Source: Globobulimina sp.
Lineage: Eukaryota; Foraminifera; Rotaliida
Length of the DNA: 7,146 nt
NCBI GenBank assembly: GCA_003354225.1
Contig: PIVH01000191.1
Span: 1-7,146 of the forward strand
Reading direction: 5' to 3'
Below are positions 1 through 7,027 of the stretch, piece after piece (positions within the stretch are counted from its first letter, which is position 1; each line of letters opens with the position of its first letter). The notes under the pieces are model-generated. The model made no database searches, was not told the DNA's origin, and saw only the letters and a list, made by a program, of their open reading frames with translations. The translations under genes and the position numbers were made by a program.

Positions 1-119
1 TTGATATTGCTTTCAGTAATCATCACGGTATTGAATATGAGATATTGAGTCAGTAAATACTTCCTTTTAAAGTTTACGTTTTTTCCAGATTTCAGAAAAA
101 CCTCAAGCTTCCTCAAAAT
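1..119 (+). repeat. Left copy of exact 119-bp terminal direct repeat
   Basis: Bases 1-119 are identical to 7028-7146 and the window ends exactly where the second copy ends. The repeat contains pyrimidine tracts ending in AG at 87-88 and 94-95, which look like 3' splice sites or outron ends in the leader. It also contains a three-codon upstream reading frame (ATG at 37). A repeat ending flush with both contig ends is typical of a closed circle, or of an assembly-graph cycle caused by a direct repeat. Confidence 0.95.
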
Positions 120-127
120 CAATAACC

Positions 128-162
128 GCTCAGTCAAGAAACAAACAAACTGCTCAGTCAAG
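128..162 (+). repeat. 11-bp direct repeat in the leader (GCTCAGTCAAG x2)
   Basis: GCTCAGTCAAG occurs at 128-138 and again at 152-162, a 24-bp period, within 55 bp of the Gag start codon. The role is unknown. It could be a protein- or RNA-binding site, or a small duplication. Confidence 0.7.
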
Positions 163-180
163 CCACGCGTTCAAGTCACG

Positions 181-1762
181 ATGAGTGATTCCGATGATGA
201 GAAAGATTATGTGGAAGGAATACATGTTCCATCCGACAAATATCATTTCCCACCAAATACCGTTTTTGATAATCACATCAAAAGTGGACCCATCAGAACA
301 GCAGCAAATCGTGGCAAATTATCGAGTGAGACAATTGCAGCAATTGCTGCGTTATTAAAAACAAATATGATCCTTCCTTATGGAAACAGGAAAGGATTCA
401 ACGACGACCTCCAATGTATCAATGATGCATACCACAAAGCCTTAGCTTTTGAGGCGTCACATCCTGACACGCCACGACCAGATCACACCGACATCCAACA
501 ATTACTCGCCATTGAAACATGGTTCGAAAATGGATTAACAGGGAGAAAACAGAAAAATTGGGAAACGCGCAATGGTTTACACAATGCCGAAGACACTGTG
601 AATGCGTGGATATTCCCAAACCCTCCACAAGAACCTCGAGTTCGTGCACGAGATGAAAACAGCTCGGATTCGGGGATTGAGTCTGACAAAGAAGAGGCTG
701 TCGCATCAAACGATGAGGATGAGAATGAGGAGAAAGCGGAAGGAAAAGAGGATTATTTCAGTATACAATCAGAAACGATTGAAATTGAAATTGAAAGCGA
801 TTCGAATGAGGAGATTGAGAATGATGAGAATCAGAACAATCAGAATATTCGAGAAAATTTCAAAGATTCGAAATTTGTAAAAAGTGCATTGGCATCGAAG
901 TATGAGAAGGATTGGACGCAACGCTTGAAAGCTACCATCGATTACAGATCGGGAATGGTAACAAATATTGCAAAGCATCGCAAATTAAAAAGGATAACCT
1001 ATGACGCTGTCCGTGGCGAAGCAAATGCATACAATCATCGAATGTGTCAATATCTCATAAATTTTCGCGTCTATCATCATTTACCGCCATCATATAAGAA
1101 ATTTGGCCGTTTATTAGGTTTAGAAGATAAAAAATTAAAATCTACGGTGATTGACACATATGTTAAGCAATTCACATTTTTACAAAACAAGAAATTTATA
1201 AATAAGGCAGGAAAACGGATTAAATCCTATGATTTTATTCCCAATGAATTATATCACTGTAAAAAAGGAAAAATAAAAGAAAAAAGCAAACAAAAAGCAT
1301 CCAAGAAACGAGGTTATTCGGATTGGGATGAATTAGCATCTCTTGGTCCAAAACCTAAGAAACGAAAGACATCGGTCTTAGTTTTGAAGGATGATGATAC
1401 CACCTCCGATATTGAGGAAATACCCGCACATAAAAAACATACACCACCACAACCGAGTTATATTAAAGAGATTATCGCAAATCAGAATGAATTGGCGATG
1501 AGTGTGGCTGTCCTAACATCGAAAGCGGAGCAAAAATCGAACGCTTCCCCGCAAAAACAGTCCGTAAACGAAATGCTAAACTCAAATAAGCGGGGTATTC
1601 ATCGTTGGAGTCGTGAATATTACGTAAATAAAACAACGCATGGCTTCGAATTAATCGCCGACAAAACAACAGAATATCAACGCGATTCGAGCCATGAAGA
1701 CTTATATCAGAGGATGGTGAATAGGAAGAGAAAAAATAAGGATTTGGTGGGTGATTTACAAG
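181..1762 (+). CDS. gag: Gag-like protein, exon 1 (N-terminal 527 residues)
   Basis: The reading frame starts at ATG 181 and stays open to TGA 1792-1794, which would give 537 residues unspliced. A perfect donor (AAG|GTAAGT) at 1762/1763 suggests the coding exon ends after residue 527 plus one base. No family is recognised by sequence; Gag is assigned from its position first in the element and from joining in frame to a zinc-binding exon. Visible features are a very acidic low-complexity stretch at about residues 158-220 rich in Glu, Asp, Asn and Ser; a basic/aromatic segment at about 230-360; a Lys-rich tract at 361-377; and an SV40-type nuclear localisation signal, PKPKKRKT, at 390-397. A basic cluster RKRKNK lies at 515-520. 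The likely role is packaging element RNA and helping nuclear entry of the DNA copy. It may also be the shared N-terminus of all three element proteins. Confidence 0.75.
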
Positions 1763-2184
1763 GTAAGTTGGGTCTGATCCCTTTTATCATGTGAGTCCGG
1801 TGAATAATACGCTTATTCACAACTTTTTTGTGTGACTTTGGGTGCTTCTTTGTGCGGCACATAGAATGTATACAAAAATAGTTTGTTTGGAGTGAAACGT
1901 TTTTGTGTGATTTTCTGTGTTTGTTTCACCCTATTTTTCCAAATCCGGCCCCCCTTTTTCCTTTTCTTTCAGTGTTCCGACAATGATATATATGGTCAGA
2001 TTGCTTCGAAGGTGAACGGTATTCCTAACTTAACTTTCGAGCACGAGACCAATGCTAAAAAATACTGGTCAATACATATAATATGCACCATAGATACCAT
2101 GTATTTTAGCACGATGACCGAATTAAAATGGTCATTTTTTCTCATACCAATGCCAATAAATTAACCTTGTTTGTATACTCTCAG
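1763..2184 (+). other. Predicted intron within gag
   Basis: The donor AAG|GTAAGT matches the eukaryotic consensus perfectly. The acceptor ACTCTCAG ends at 2184 and has branch-point-like AATTAAC about 22 nt upstream. Removing these 422 nt joins the two Gag exons in frame: the first base of a codon from 1762 and the remaining two from 2185. The inside has stops in the continuing frame. A stronger-looking acceptor, CTTTTCTTTCAG, ends at 1972 after a long pyrimidine tract. Using it would reach a TGA at 1984 within a few codons, so it could make a short Gag isoform. The intron is predicted from sequence only. Confidence 0.7.
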
Positions 2185-3215
2185 AGGATGATTCGGAGGA
2201 CAGTGACGATTCTGATTCGTATAAAAAGAAAAAGAAACACAAAACATCGAAATTGGACAAGAAATATCGGTCTCATACAGAGTTTATATTGTTTCTTTGG
2301 CGAATGCGTCCGAAAAAGTTCACGGATATTATGTTAGATATCATCCGTTACGCTCAAAGGACCCAAAATTTAACGAGAGCAGATATCAATACATCGATTA
2401 ATAATATTTTCAAAGAAAAATCAAATATATTTGCTTTAATAACCGAGGTAAAGAGACTTTTAAATCTATGGTCCCTTTATTTGACTAACTATCAATCAGT
2501 AATCACTGTAAAATTGCAAGCTGTGTATACAAAGAAAACAATTTCTTGTAAACCATCGCGCGAAATCGAGTGTTATTTGAGGATGTTATCGGTGGCAATA
2601 AATGATTGGACTCAATTTGAAATAATCACAAAAACGTTAGTCGACGATCCAGAGATTGATGAACATTTATTTTATGTATTTCTAAACAAATCATTCAGAA
2701 AATCATATGACAAAAAGACATCGATCATTATTGATGTCCAAGACACCCATTTACGCCAACAATTGAATTTGGAGAAAAGGGACTCGTCAAAATGTGATGA
2801 ATTATGGTTGCAACGTGTTTTTAACGACTATGATCATGTCAAATTTTTAAAAACACAGAAACATTTAAATACGACGCCATCAAATACCGCATCATCAAAC
2901 AAGGAAAGCATCATAAAGGAATTTGGGACAATTCCAAAACGACCAACATTCAAAAGAAATGGTCTAAGTCCCAAAGAGAGACAAGACCGAGCCAAACGTT
3001 TCAGAAATTGGATAGAAACAACACGGCCGGCTTTAAAACAGGAATTTCAATCGAAATTGAATGGTGGTTACTGTGCAGCTCATCATATGGATAATGAATT
3101 TTGTCGAGTAAAAAATGGGAGAGAATGTAGAGCAGGAAATAAAACAAGAAAACATGAATGTATTTGTGGTTCATTTAGCCATACAATCTCTCAGTGCAAA
3201 TCTATTTTTGCCTGA
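2185..3215 (+). CDS. gag: Gag-like protein, exon 2 with C-terminal zinc-binding tail
   Basis: This exon continues exon 1 after splicing and ends at TGA 3213-3215, giving a predicted Gag of 870 residues. It opens with an acidic/Ser run followed by KKKKKHK, matching in style the charged end of exon 1. The middle is a mostly helical-looking stretch of about 170 residues, beginning RSHTEFILFLWRMRPKKF, that I do not recognise. The last 45 residues hold a Cys/His cluster with the spacing C-x10-C-x7-C-x10-C-x-C-x5-H-x4-C (plus extra His). This recalls the zinc-binding C-termini of Gag proteins in YR retrotransposons and suggests RNA or single-stranded DNA binding. There is an internal TTG but no good ATG near the exon start, so independent translation looks unlikely. 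It is followed by a 237-bp spacer before the RT frame. Confidence 0.7.
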
Positions 3216-3452
3216 TTTTGTTACAAACTGACACTCTCAAACTCATAATCGGTAAAAACTGTCCACTCTGATAAAACGGGTGGACACTTTTTGCACTAAA
3301 ATGACTCATAATCGACAAAAATATTTTAATCATATCCTCATCTCGCTAGCTCTACACCACTTTTCCCCAATTTTTCGTTTTTCAAATAATCACTCTGTTT
3401 TTCAGAAACAATCTTGTTTTCATATTCTGAATTTTTAAACTTGTTTACATAG
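3216..3452 (+). other. Noncoding spacer between gag and RT, likely end of an alternative intron
   Basis: No gene is seen here. It contains a GC-rich hairpin (3260-3286) flanked by two copies of ACTCATAATCG, and a pyrimidine-rich acceptor GTTTTTCAG ending at 3405. A weaker acceptor, TTGTTTACATAG, ends at 3452. Only the second keeps the RT frame open when joined to the Gag exon 1 donor; the first runs into a stop at 3450-3452. The region therefore looks like the 3' part of a long alternative intron (1763-3452) that skips Gag exon 2. Confidence 0.5.
3241..3314 (+). repeat. Hairpin flanked by an 11-bp direct repeat
   Basis: TGTCCAC (3260-3266) and GTGGACA (3280-3286) are perfect inverted arms with a 13-nt loop, extendable by a T-G wobble and one C-G pair. 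Identical ACTCATAATCG copies at 3241-3251 and 3304-3314 flank it. It lies inside the predicted alternative intron just upstream of the RT acceptors. A role in acceptor choice is possible but unproven; a remnant of a tiny insertion is the other reading. Confidence 0.6.
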
Positions 3453-5162
3453 AAAATGTTATCCCAATATTACAAGAAATTGATTCAGAATGTGCTAATT
3501 TGCTCCAAGAATTAGTCTTATTATGGCAAAATCCGCCGAAAGTCAAACAACATTTTAATATAAACTTATTCCGTAAATATTTAAGCAATCACCCAAATGG
3601 AGAAATCGAGGTAAATTTGATTAAAGATGGATATCCTTTACATTTAAAAAAGAGAGATCCATCAAAATTATGCAAGAGCGTGTCAAATATGCTTGTTAAT
3701 AAGAATGGTAAAAGAAGCGAAAAAGGCATATATAACTACAACACATAAACATTTACATTATAATCTAAACTTATTATGTGTTCCCAAAAGGAACAATGAA
3801 ACACATTTAATGACAGAGATTCGAGTAGCAAGACATGGTTCTTTCGCTACCAAAAGATCGATATCCATAAATGATTTAATTGACAAAGATAAATGTAAAA
3901 TGCCTACGCTTCCAAACCTTCGTAAATACATTGAATTACTTCTTAAATATAATTATGTCTCCCTTCGTGACCTAAAAGATGCTTTCAGACAATTGAATTT
4001 AGCGTCATCTGACGCTGATTACATACAATATTGCATCTTCGGTCTCAGTTTCAGAGATCTTCGCCAAGCATATGGTTTAGCCTCAGCAGCAGCAAACTGT
4101 CAACATTTTGCACAAATACTTATTTGGATCCTTGAAAATAAATTCTTGAATAAACATCAAAAGGACAGAATTCTTGTCCATATCGATGATTTTATTTTAG
4201 CTGCAGACAGTGAAAAAGAGGCAATTGCCCTCGCTAATAAATTTGATACAATGTGTCATCAATTAAATATCGCTGTATCTCATGCCAAGGATGAAAATGG
4301 AATCTGTATTGGTGTGGTACATGGAACAGGTTTTAATTTAAAAACAAAACATGTTTACATACCGGTACATAAATATAATGAATTAAAGAATGGTTTAAGT
4401 TTAATGATAAAATATCGATATGCTACAGGACGTGCACTGGAATCTATATGCGGGAAAATGATGCATTGGTCCCAACTAAGGAAACCAGCAAAGGTTTTGT
4501 GTTATCGTTTATTGAGATTAATACATAAAAAGATTCGATCAAATCCAAAACTAAAAAATAAAATATTTTGGATACCTGATTTGATTGTAATGGATCTCAA
4601 ATTTTGGTTACAGTACGCATCTTATATGCGGAAAGTGACAATGCATTCAGTGGTCCACCAGCCTTCTATAACAATTACAGGAGCAACAGATGCGAGTAAT
4701 ATTGGTGGTGGCTTTGTAGTGGGTTCATATTATGGTGCGTATGAATTCATTGATGGGCCCAATTTATTTGGTATAAATCATAGACAAATGTCTATAAATT
4801 ACCAGGAAGCGCATGCAATAATTACTTTGTTATATAACTATCGACACATACTATCCGGTCGACAATTATTGCTTTATATTGACAACACATCAGTTCTTTT
4901 CAGTATCTATAAACATTGGGCTGGCAGTGAAAATCTAATGGAATATATTCAAGAAATTGTTCTTTTAATGTGCATATATTCAATTGGTCTCCGCGTCGAA
5001 TTTATACCATCATCTTTTAATGATTTAGCGGATTCACTATCTCGTTTTGATTGGAAACGTTTTTATAATACAATTGATGCATATAATTTGAAAATGAATG
5101 ATTCACAAACACAAATTGAATATTATCCAACATTACGTTTGCTACGTAAATATGATTTGTAA
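3453..5162 (+). CDS. pol: Reverse transcriptase-RNase H (one internal frame break)
   Basis: This is the RNA-directed DNA polymerase and RNase H that copy the element. The first part (3455-3647) is in one frame; the rest, to TAA 5160-5162, is in the +1 frame. The frames overlap at 3648-3745. Expected landmarks appear best if the switch is at the A6 run 3646-3651: a GY pair at 3626-3631, an N-x-x-x-A segment near 3666-3680, then LLCVPKRN. Counting residues from 3693: motif A is RDLKDAF with Asp93, motif B is YGLASAAANCQ at 127-137 (AA replaces the usual AP), and motif C is HIDDFILA with Asp165-Asp166. RNase H has TDAS (Asp333), NYQE (Glu372), YIDNTS (Asp397) and DLADSLSR (Asp447), so its catalytic set is complete. 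The coding frame ends about 38 residues after RNase H with no methyltransferase-like domain. No in-frame ATG precedes the conserved region, so I start it at the predicted acceptor (3452/3453). Translation probably comes by splicing to Gag exon 1. Confidence 0.85.
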
Positions 5163-5381
5163 TAACTTGTACTAATCTGAGTATTCATTTCAATCAGTTG
5201 CGACTATTGACAATATGTTTATGTTTCTGATTTTATATTACAATGACTTAAGCCCAAGTTCCCATGATACCAACGACTGAAAATGAACTGACTTACAAAA
5301 CACTTACTTTTATTTCAAAAACCTTTCCTCGAGAAACACAAACTACCGCTAACAACTAATATTTTTGTTGTACATATTTAG
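5163..5381 (+). other. Noncoding spacer between RT and recombinase
   Basis: No gene is seen in these 219 bp; all + frames are interrupted. The 3' end looks like an intron end: GCTAAC (branch-point-like, 5349-5354), a T-rich run, then TTGTTGTACATATTTAG ending at 5381. Joining this AG to the Gag exon 1 donor gives an intact codon (G plus AA) and keeps the recombinase frame open. Confidence 0.5.
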
Positions 5382-6656
5382 AATTTACATCAAGAACAAT
5401 ATGGGCGAGACCGTTTGCAAAACAAGATGTTAAAACAACAAAACGGATCATCAGAGATTTGTTTCGATCACGGAGGATAACCACCAAAGAGAATTATATT
5501 TCAGTACTTAAAGATTGGTGGGGTTATTGTATAGAAAATGGCAGCAATCCATTTACACCGAATATAAATCCGACAGTCGCAATTTATTGGCAATATGATA
5601 GAGCAGATCGTCTCGGTTCATGTAATTCTCATTCAACGTGGTCATCAGCTCTATCTTGGTGGGTAAAATCATGTGGTAAGACACCAATTTATTATAAGGA
5701 TCTCTTTTATAGAGATGTCCATGATACGATGGTGAAATTATATAAAATTAAAAGGAAACCACGCCTACCTCTAAAAATCCAATGGATTGTGAGATATTTG
5801 AAATATATTAATGTGACACCAAAAACATGGTCAAATTGCAAATTAGATGATTTAACATTGGCTTTTTTATTATTAATGGCCTTTTTTACAATGAGCCGTC
5901 CAGCGGAGATCCTATTTACTGACAGTACGGAAAATCCGGACTGGGAAATTATTTCAACGGGTCTCCGTTGGGGCGATATCACATTACATAATATTAACAA
6001 AGTATATAATCGGAGATATATGAAAATATATATTCATTGGTATAAAAACCAAGAATTTCGGAATGAGCCGAAATTGATTTATATGGCACCTCCAGTTTGC
6101 CACAAGAAAAATTGTCATTGCCATATGTTAGATTTTTATGCGATTTATTTAATTTTATTGGAGAGGAGAACAGAGATTGTAAATAAATTGCGTTTACTCT
6201 CAAGTCCGTATTCAAAAAAATCCAAAGCAAAGAAAACCCAGAAACGATTGAAAAATTTGAATATAGACAAAGAGTGTTATATCTTTGTGGGCTCAAATGG
6301 AGCCATTTGGCGACCATCAAAGCTTTCATCCATTATGAAACATTTAAGTCTTAGCCATTCAATCCCCACAATCGTATCCTGCCTATAGCATTCGCATAGG
6401 ATCGACATCGCTATGTCATTTACAAGAAATTGATTTACTTAAAGTGATTCGATTTGTTGTCTGGTCAATCAAAGATTTACCACATGTTTCCACCAGATAT
6501 ATCAACATCACATTACAACAATTACGCATTATACCGTTTGAAATGTTACATGGTCGTAACAGACCAGGTCATAATAATATTGATAAAAGTAATGGCCATT
6601 TGAAAACATATAATATTTGGGAAGGAAATTTATGTGAAGAATTATTTACCAGTTAA
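5382..6656 (+). CDS. Tyrosine recombinase (one internal frame break; HxxR box is YxxR)
   Basis: This is the site-specific recombinase that would insert the circular DNA copy. An N-terminal helical (SAM-like) region (about 5400-5730) begins with RRITTKENYISVLKDWW. The catalytic domain has box-I Arg in MSRPAEIL (codon 5897-5899). The frame then hits TAG at 6386-6388, while the remaining motifs lie in the +1 frame, open from 6348 to TAA 6654-6656. These are YSIRIGSTS (Tyr 6384-6386, Arg 6393-6395), Trp at 6462-6464 and nucleophile Tyr in STRYIN at 6498-6500. The switch fits best near the C4 run 6364-6367, because family-like residues precede the stop in the new frame. Box II normally reads HxxR; Tyr here could arise by one C-to-T change and may weaken activity. 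A CHKKNCHCH cluster at 6098-6124 is unusual. The first in-frame ATG is 5729, inside the domain, so the start is placed at the predicted acceptor 5381/5382 and the protein is probably expressed by splicing to Gag exon 1. Confidence 0.8.
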
Positions 6657-6730
6657 ATAGAATTGATTTTAAATAATTTGAGAAACACTTTAAATAACTT
6701 TTAAATGACTTTATAGCAATGACTACTAAC

Positions 6731-6754
6731 AAATTTCAATCTTGATTGAAATTT
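6731..6754. repeat. Perfect 10-bp inverted repeat with 4-nt loop
   Basis: AAATTTCAAT (6731-6740) and ATTGAAATTT (6745-6754) are perfect inverted arms around CTTG, 75 bp after the recombinase stop. It directly follows TACTAAC (6725-6731), a strong branch-point-like word that overlaps its first base, and precedes GGTTACAG at 6764-6771. Candidate roles are a recombinase binding site (such sites are paired inverted arms around a short core), an RNA 3' structure, or chance in AT-rich DNA. Confidence 0.7.
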
Positions 6755-6826
6755 ATCTTGACTGGTTACAGAATGCAAATATCAAAATATTCCACTCTTC
6801 CAGGGCACACAGGGAGTAGATCTTTA

Positions 6827-6864
6827 CAGAAACAGTTTATTTATATATAAAGAAAACGTTTCTG
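6827..6864. repeat. Imperfect 16-bp inverted repeat spanning the TATA box
   Basis: Arms at 6827-6842 and 6849-6864 match at 13 of 16 positions around a central ATATAT. The outer seven pairs (CAGAAAC/GTTTCTG) are perfect. The TATA-box candidate sits at the centre, so promoter use and any recombinase or replication role could compete. Dyads flanking a 6-8 bp core are also how tyrosine recombinase crossover sites look. Confidence 0.6.
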
Positions 6865-6877
6865 AACTGATCAAACC
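6842..6877 (+). promoter_or_regulatory. Core promoter: TATA box plus initiator
   Basis: TATATATAA begins at 6842. TCAAACC at 6871-6877 matches the initiator pattern YYANWYY with A+1 at 6873, so the first T of the TATA box sits at -31, the usual RNA polymerase II spacing. The promoter lies downstream of the last gene, so it drives gag only across the closed circle or from an upstream repeat copy. This is a prediction from motifs in AT-rich DNA, where TATA words are common; the spacing to a full initiator raises confidence. Confidence 0.5.
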
Positions 6878-6881
6878 GGAG

Positions 6882-6958
6882 AATAAAGAACCTGACACTT
6901 TGTATCCGGTTATTCACCCGTATGATGTCAGATTGTCTGTTGTGAGATGAGTGGTCTT
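6882..6958 (+). terminator. Polyadenylation signal with GU-rich downstream element
   Basis: AATAAA at 6882-6887 lies 226 bp after the recombinase stop. A strongly G/T-rich tract at 6921-6958 is the expected downstream element, putting the cleavage site at roughly 6898-6917. All element transcripts would end here. It lies only 9 nt after the predicted start site, so a transcript starting at 6873 and ending near 6905 would be terminally redundant by about 30 nt, like a short R region. Confidence 0.55.
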
Positions 6959-7027
6959 ATAATTAGTTGAGTCCAATTCTCAACCATTTCTCAGATTTAT
7001 TTTTACGAAGCACACATTTTAATATCC

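Larger units (their letters stand above)
1..180 (+). promoter_or_regulatory. 5' leader upstream of the Gag start
   Basis: This noncoding stretch precedes the ATG at 181, whose context is A at -3 and G at -1. If the promoter at 6842-6877 is used on a closed circle or across a repeat, the leader runs about 335 nt from 6873 through the join to 180. It then holds short upstream reading frames starting at 6922 (in frame with 6925), 6947 and 37. Pyrimidine-rich AG sites end at 88 and 95, so a leader intron or a trans-splice site is possible, but no convincing donor was found. An 11-bp direct repeat lies at 128-162. Confidence 0.5.
6657..7027 (+). promoter_or_regulatory. 3' noncoding control region with LTR-like signals
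   Basis: No reading frame of note lies in these 371 bp. In order they hold a perfect hairpin (6731-6754), an imperfect hairpin centred on a TATA sequence (6827-6864), an initiator (6871-6877), AATAAA (6882-6887), an inverted pair AACCGGA/TCCGGTT (6874-6880 and 6905-6911), a GU-rich tract (6921-6958) and a small inverted pair GTTGAG/CTCAAC (6966-6971 and 6979-6984). The order of promoter, then start site, then poly(A) signal resembles the U3-R-U5 logic of an LTR. On a circle or across a split repeat it serves both the beginning and the end of the transcript. Confidence 0.55.

Noticed and set aside
28-88. A 61-nt leader intron from GTATTG to TTTTTTCCAG
   Set aside because: The donor is weak and nothing else supports it; the acceptor-like tract could instead be a trans-splice site or chance.
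419-709. Minus-strand open frames opposite gag, and others opposite the recombinase
   Set aside because: They are short, lack recognisable domains and lie wholly within well-supported + strand coding sequence, so they are frame shadows.
1792-1794. Reassigned stop codon (TGA read through) at the end of exon 1
   Set aside because: The genes end at TGA and TAA in ways consistent with the standard code, and a perfect splice donor just upstream explains the continuation better.
1883-2164. Open frame inside the predicted gag intron
   Set aside because: It has no recognisable domain, begins in a pyrimidine-rich stretch typical of an intron, and is not in phase with either flanking exon through plausible splice sites.
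3643-3649. Classical -1 programmed frameshift at TTTAAAA
   Set aside because: The heptamer is in the right register for a -1 slip, but the RT core lies in the +1 frame, which a -1 slip would not reach.
3640-3760. Euplotes-style +1 frameshifting at stop codons (ACA-TAA in RT, CTA-TAG in recombinase)
   Set aside because: Both breaks are +1 and both stops could be skipped by one base, but family-like residues in the new frame begin well before each stop, so the switch seems to be upstream near the homopolymers. The codons before the stops are not the AAA seen at the known Euplotes sites.
3709-3790. An intron (GTAAAAG to AAAAG) explaining the RT frame change
   Set aside because: It would remove the conserved LLCVPK region of the polymerase, and the acceptor has no pyrimidine tract.
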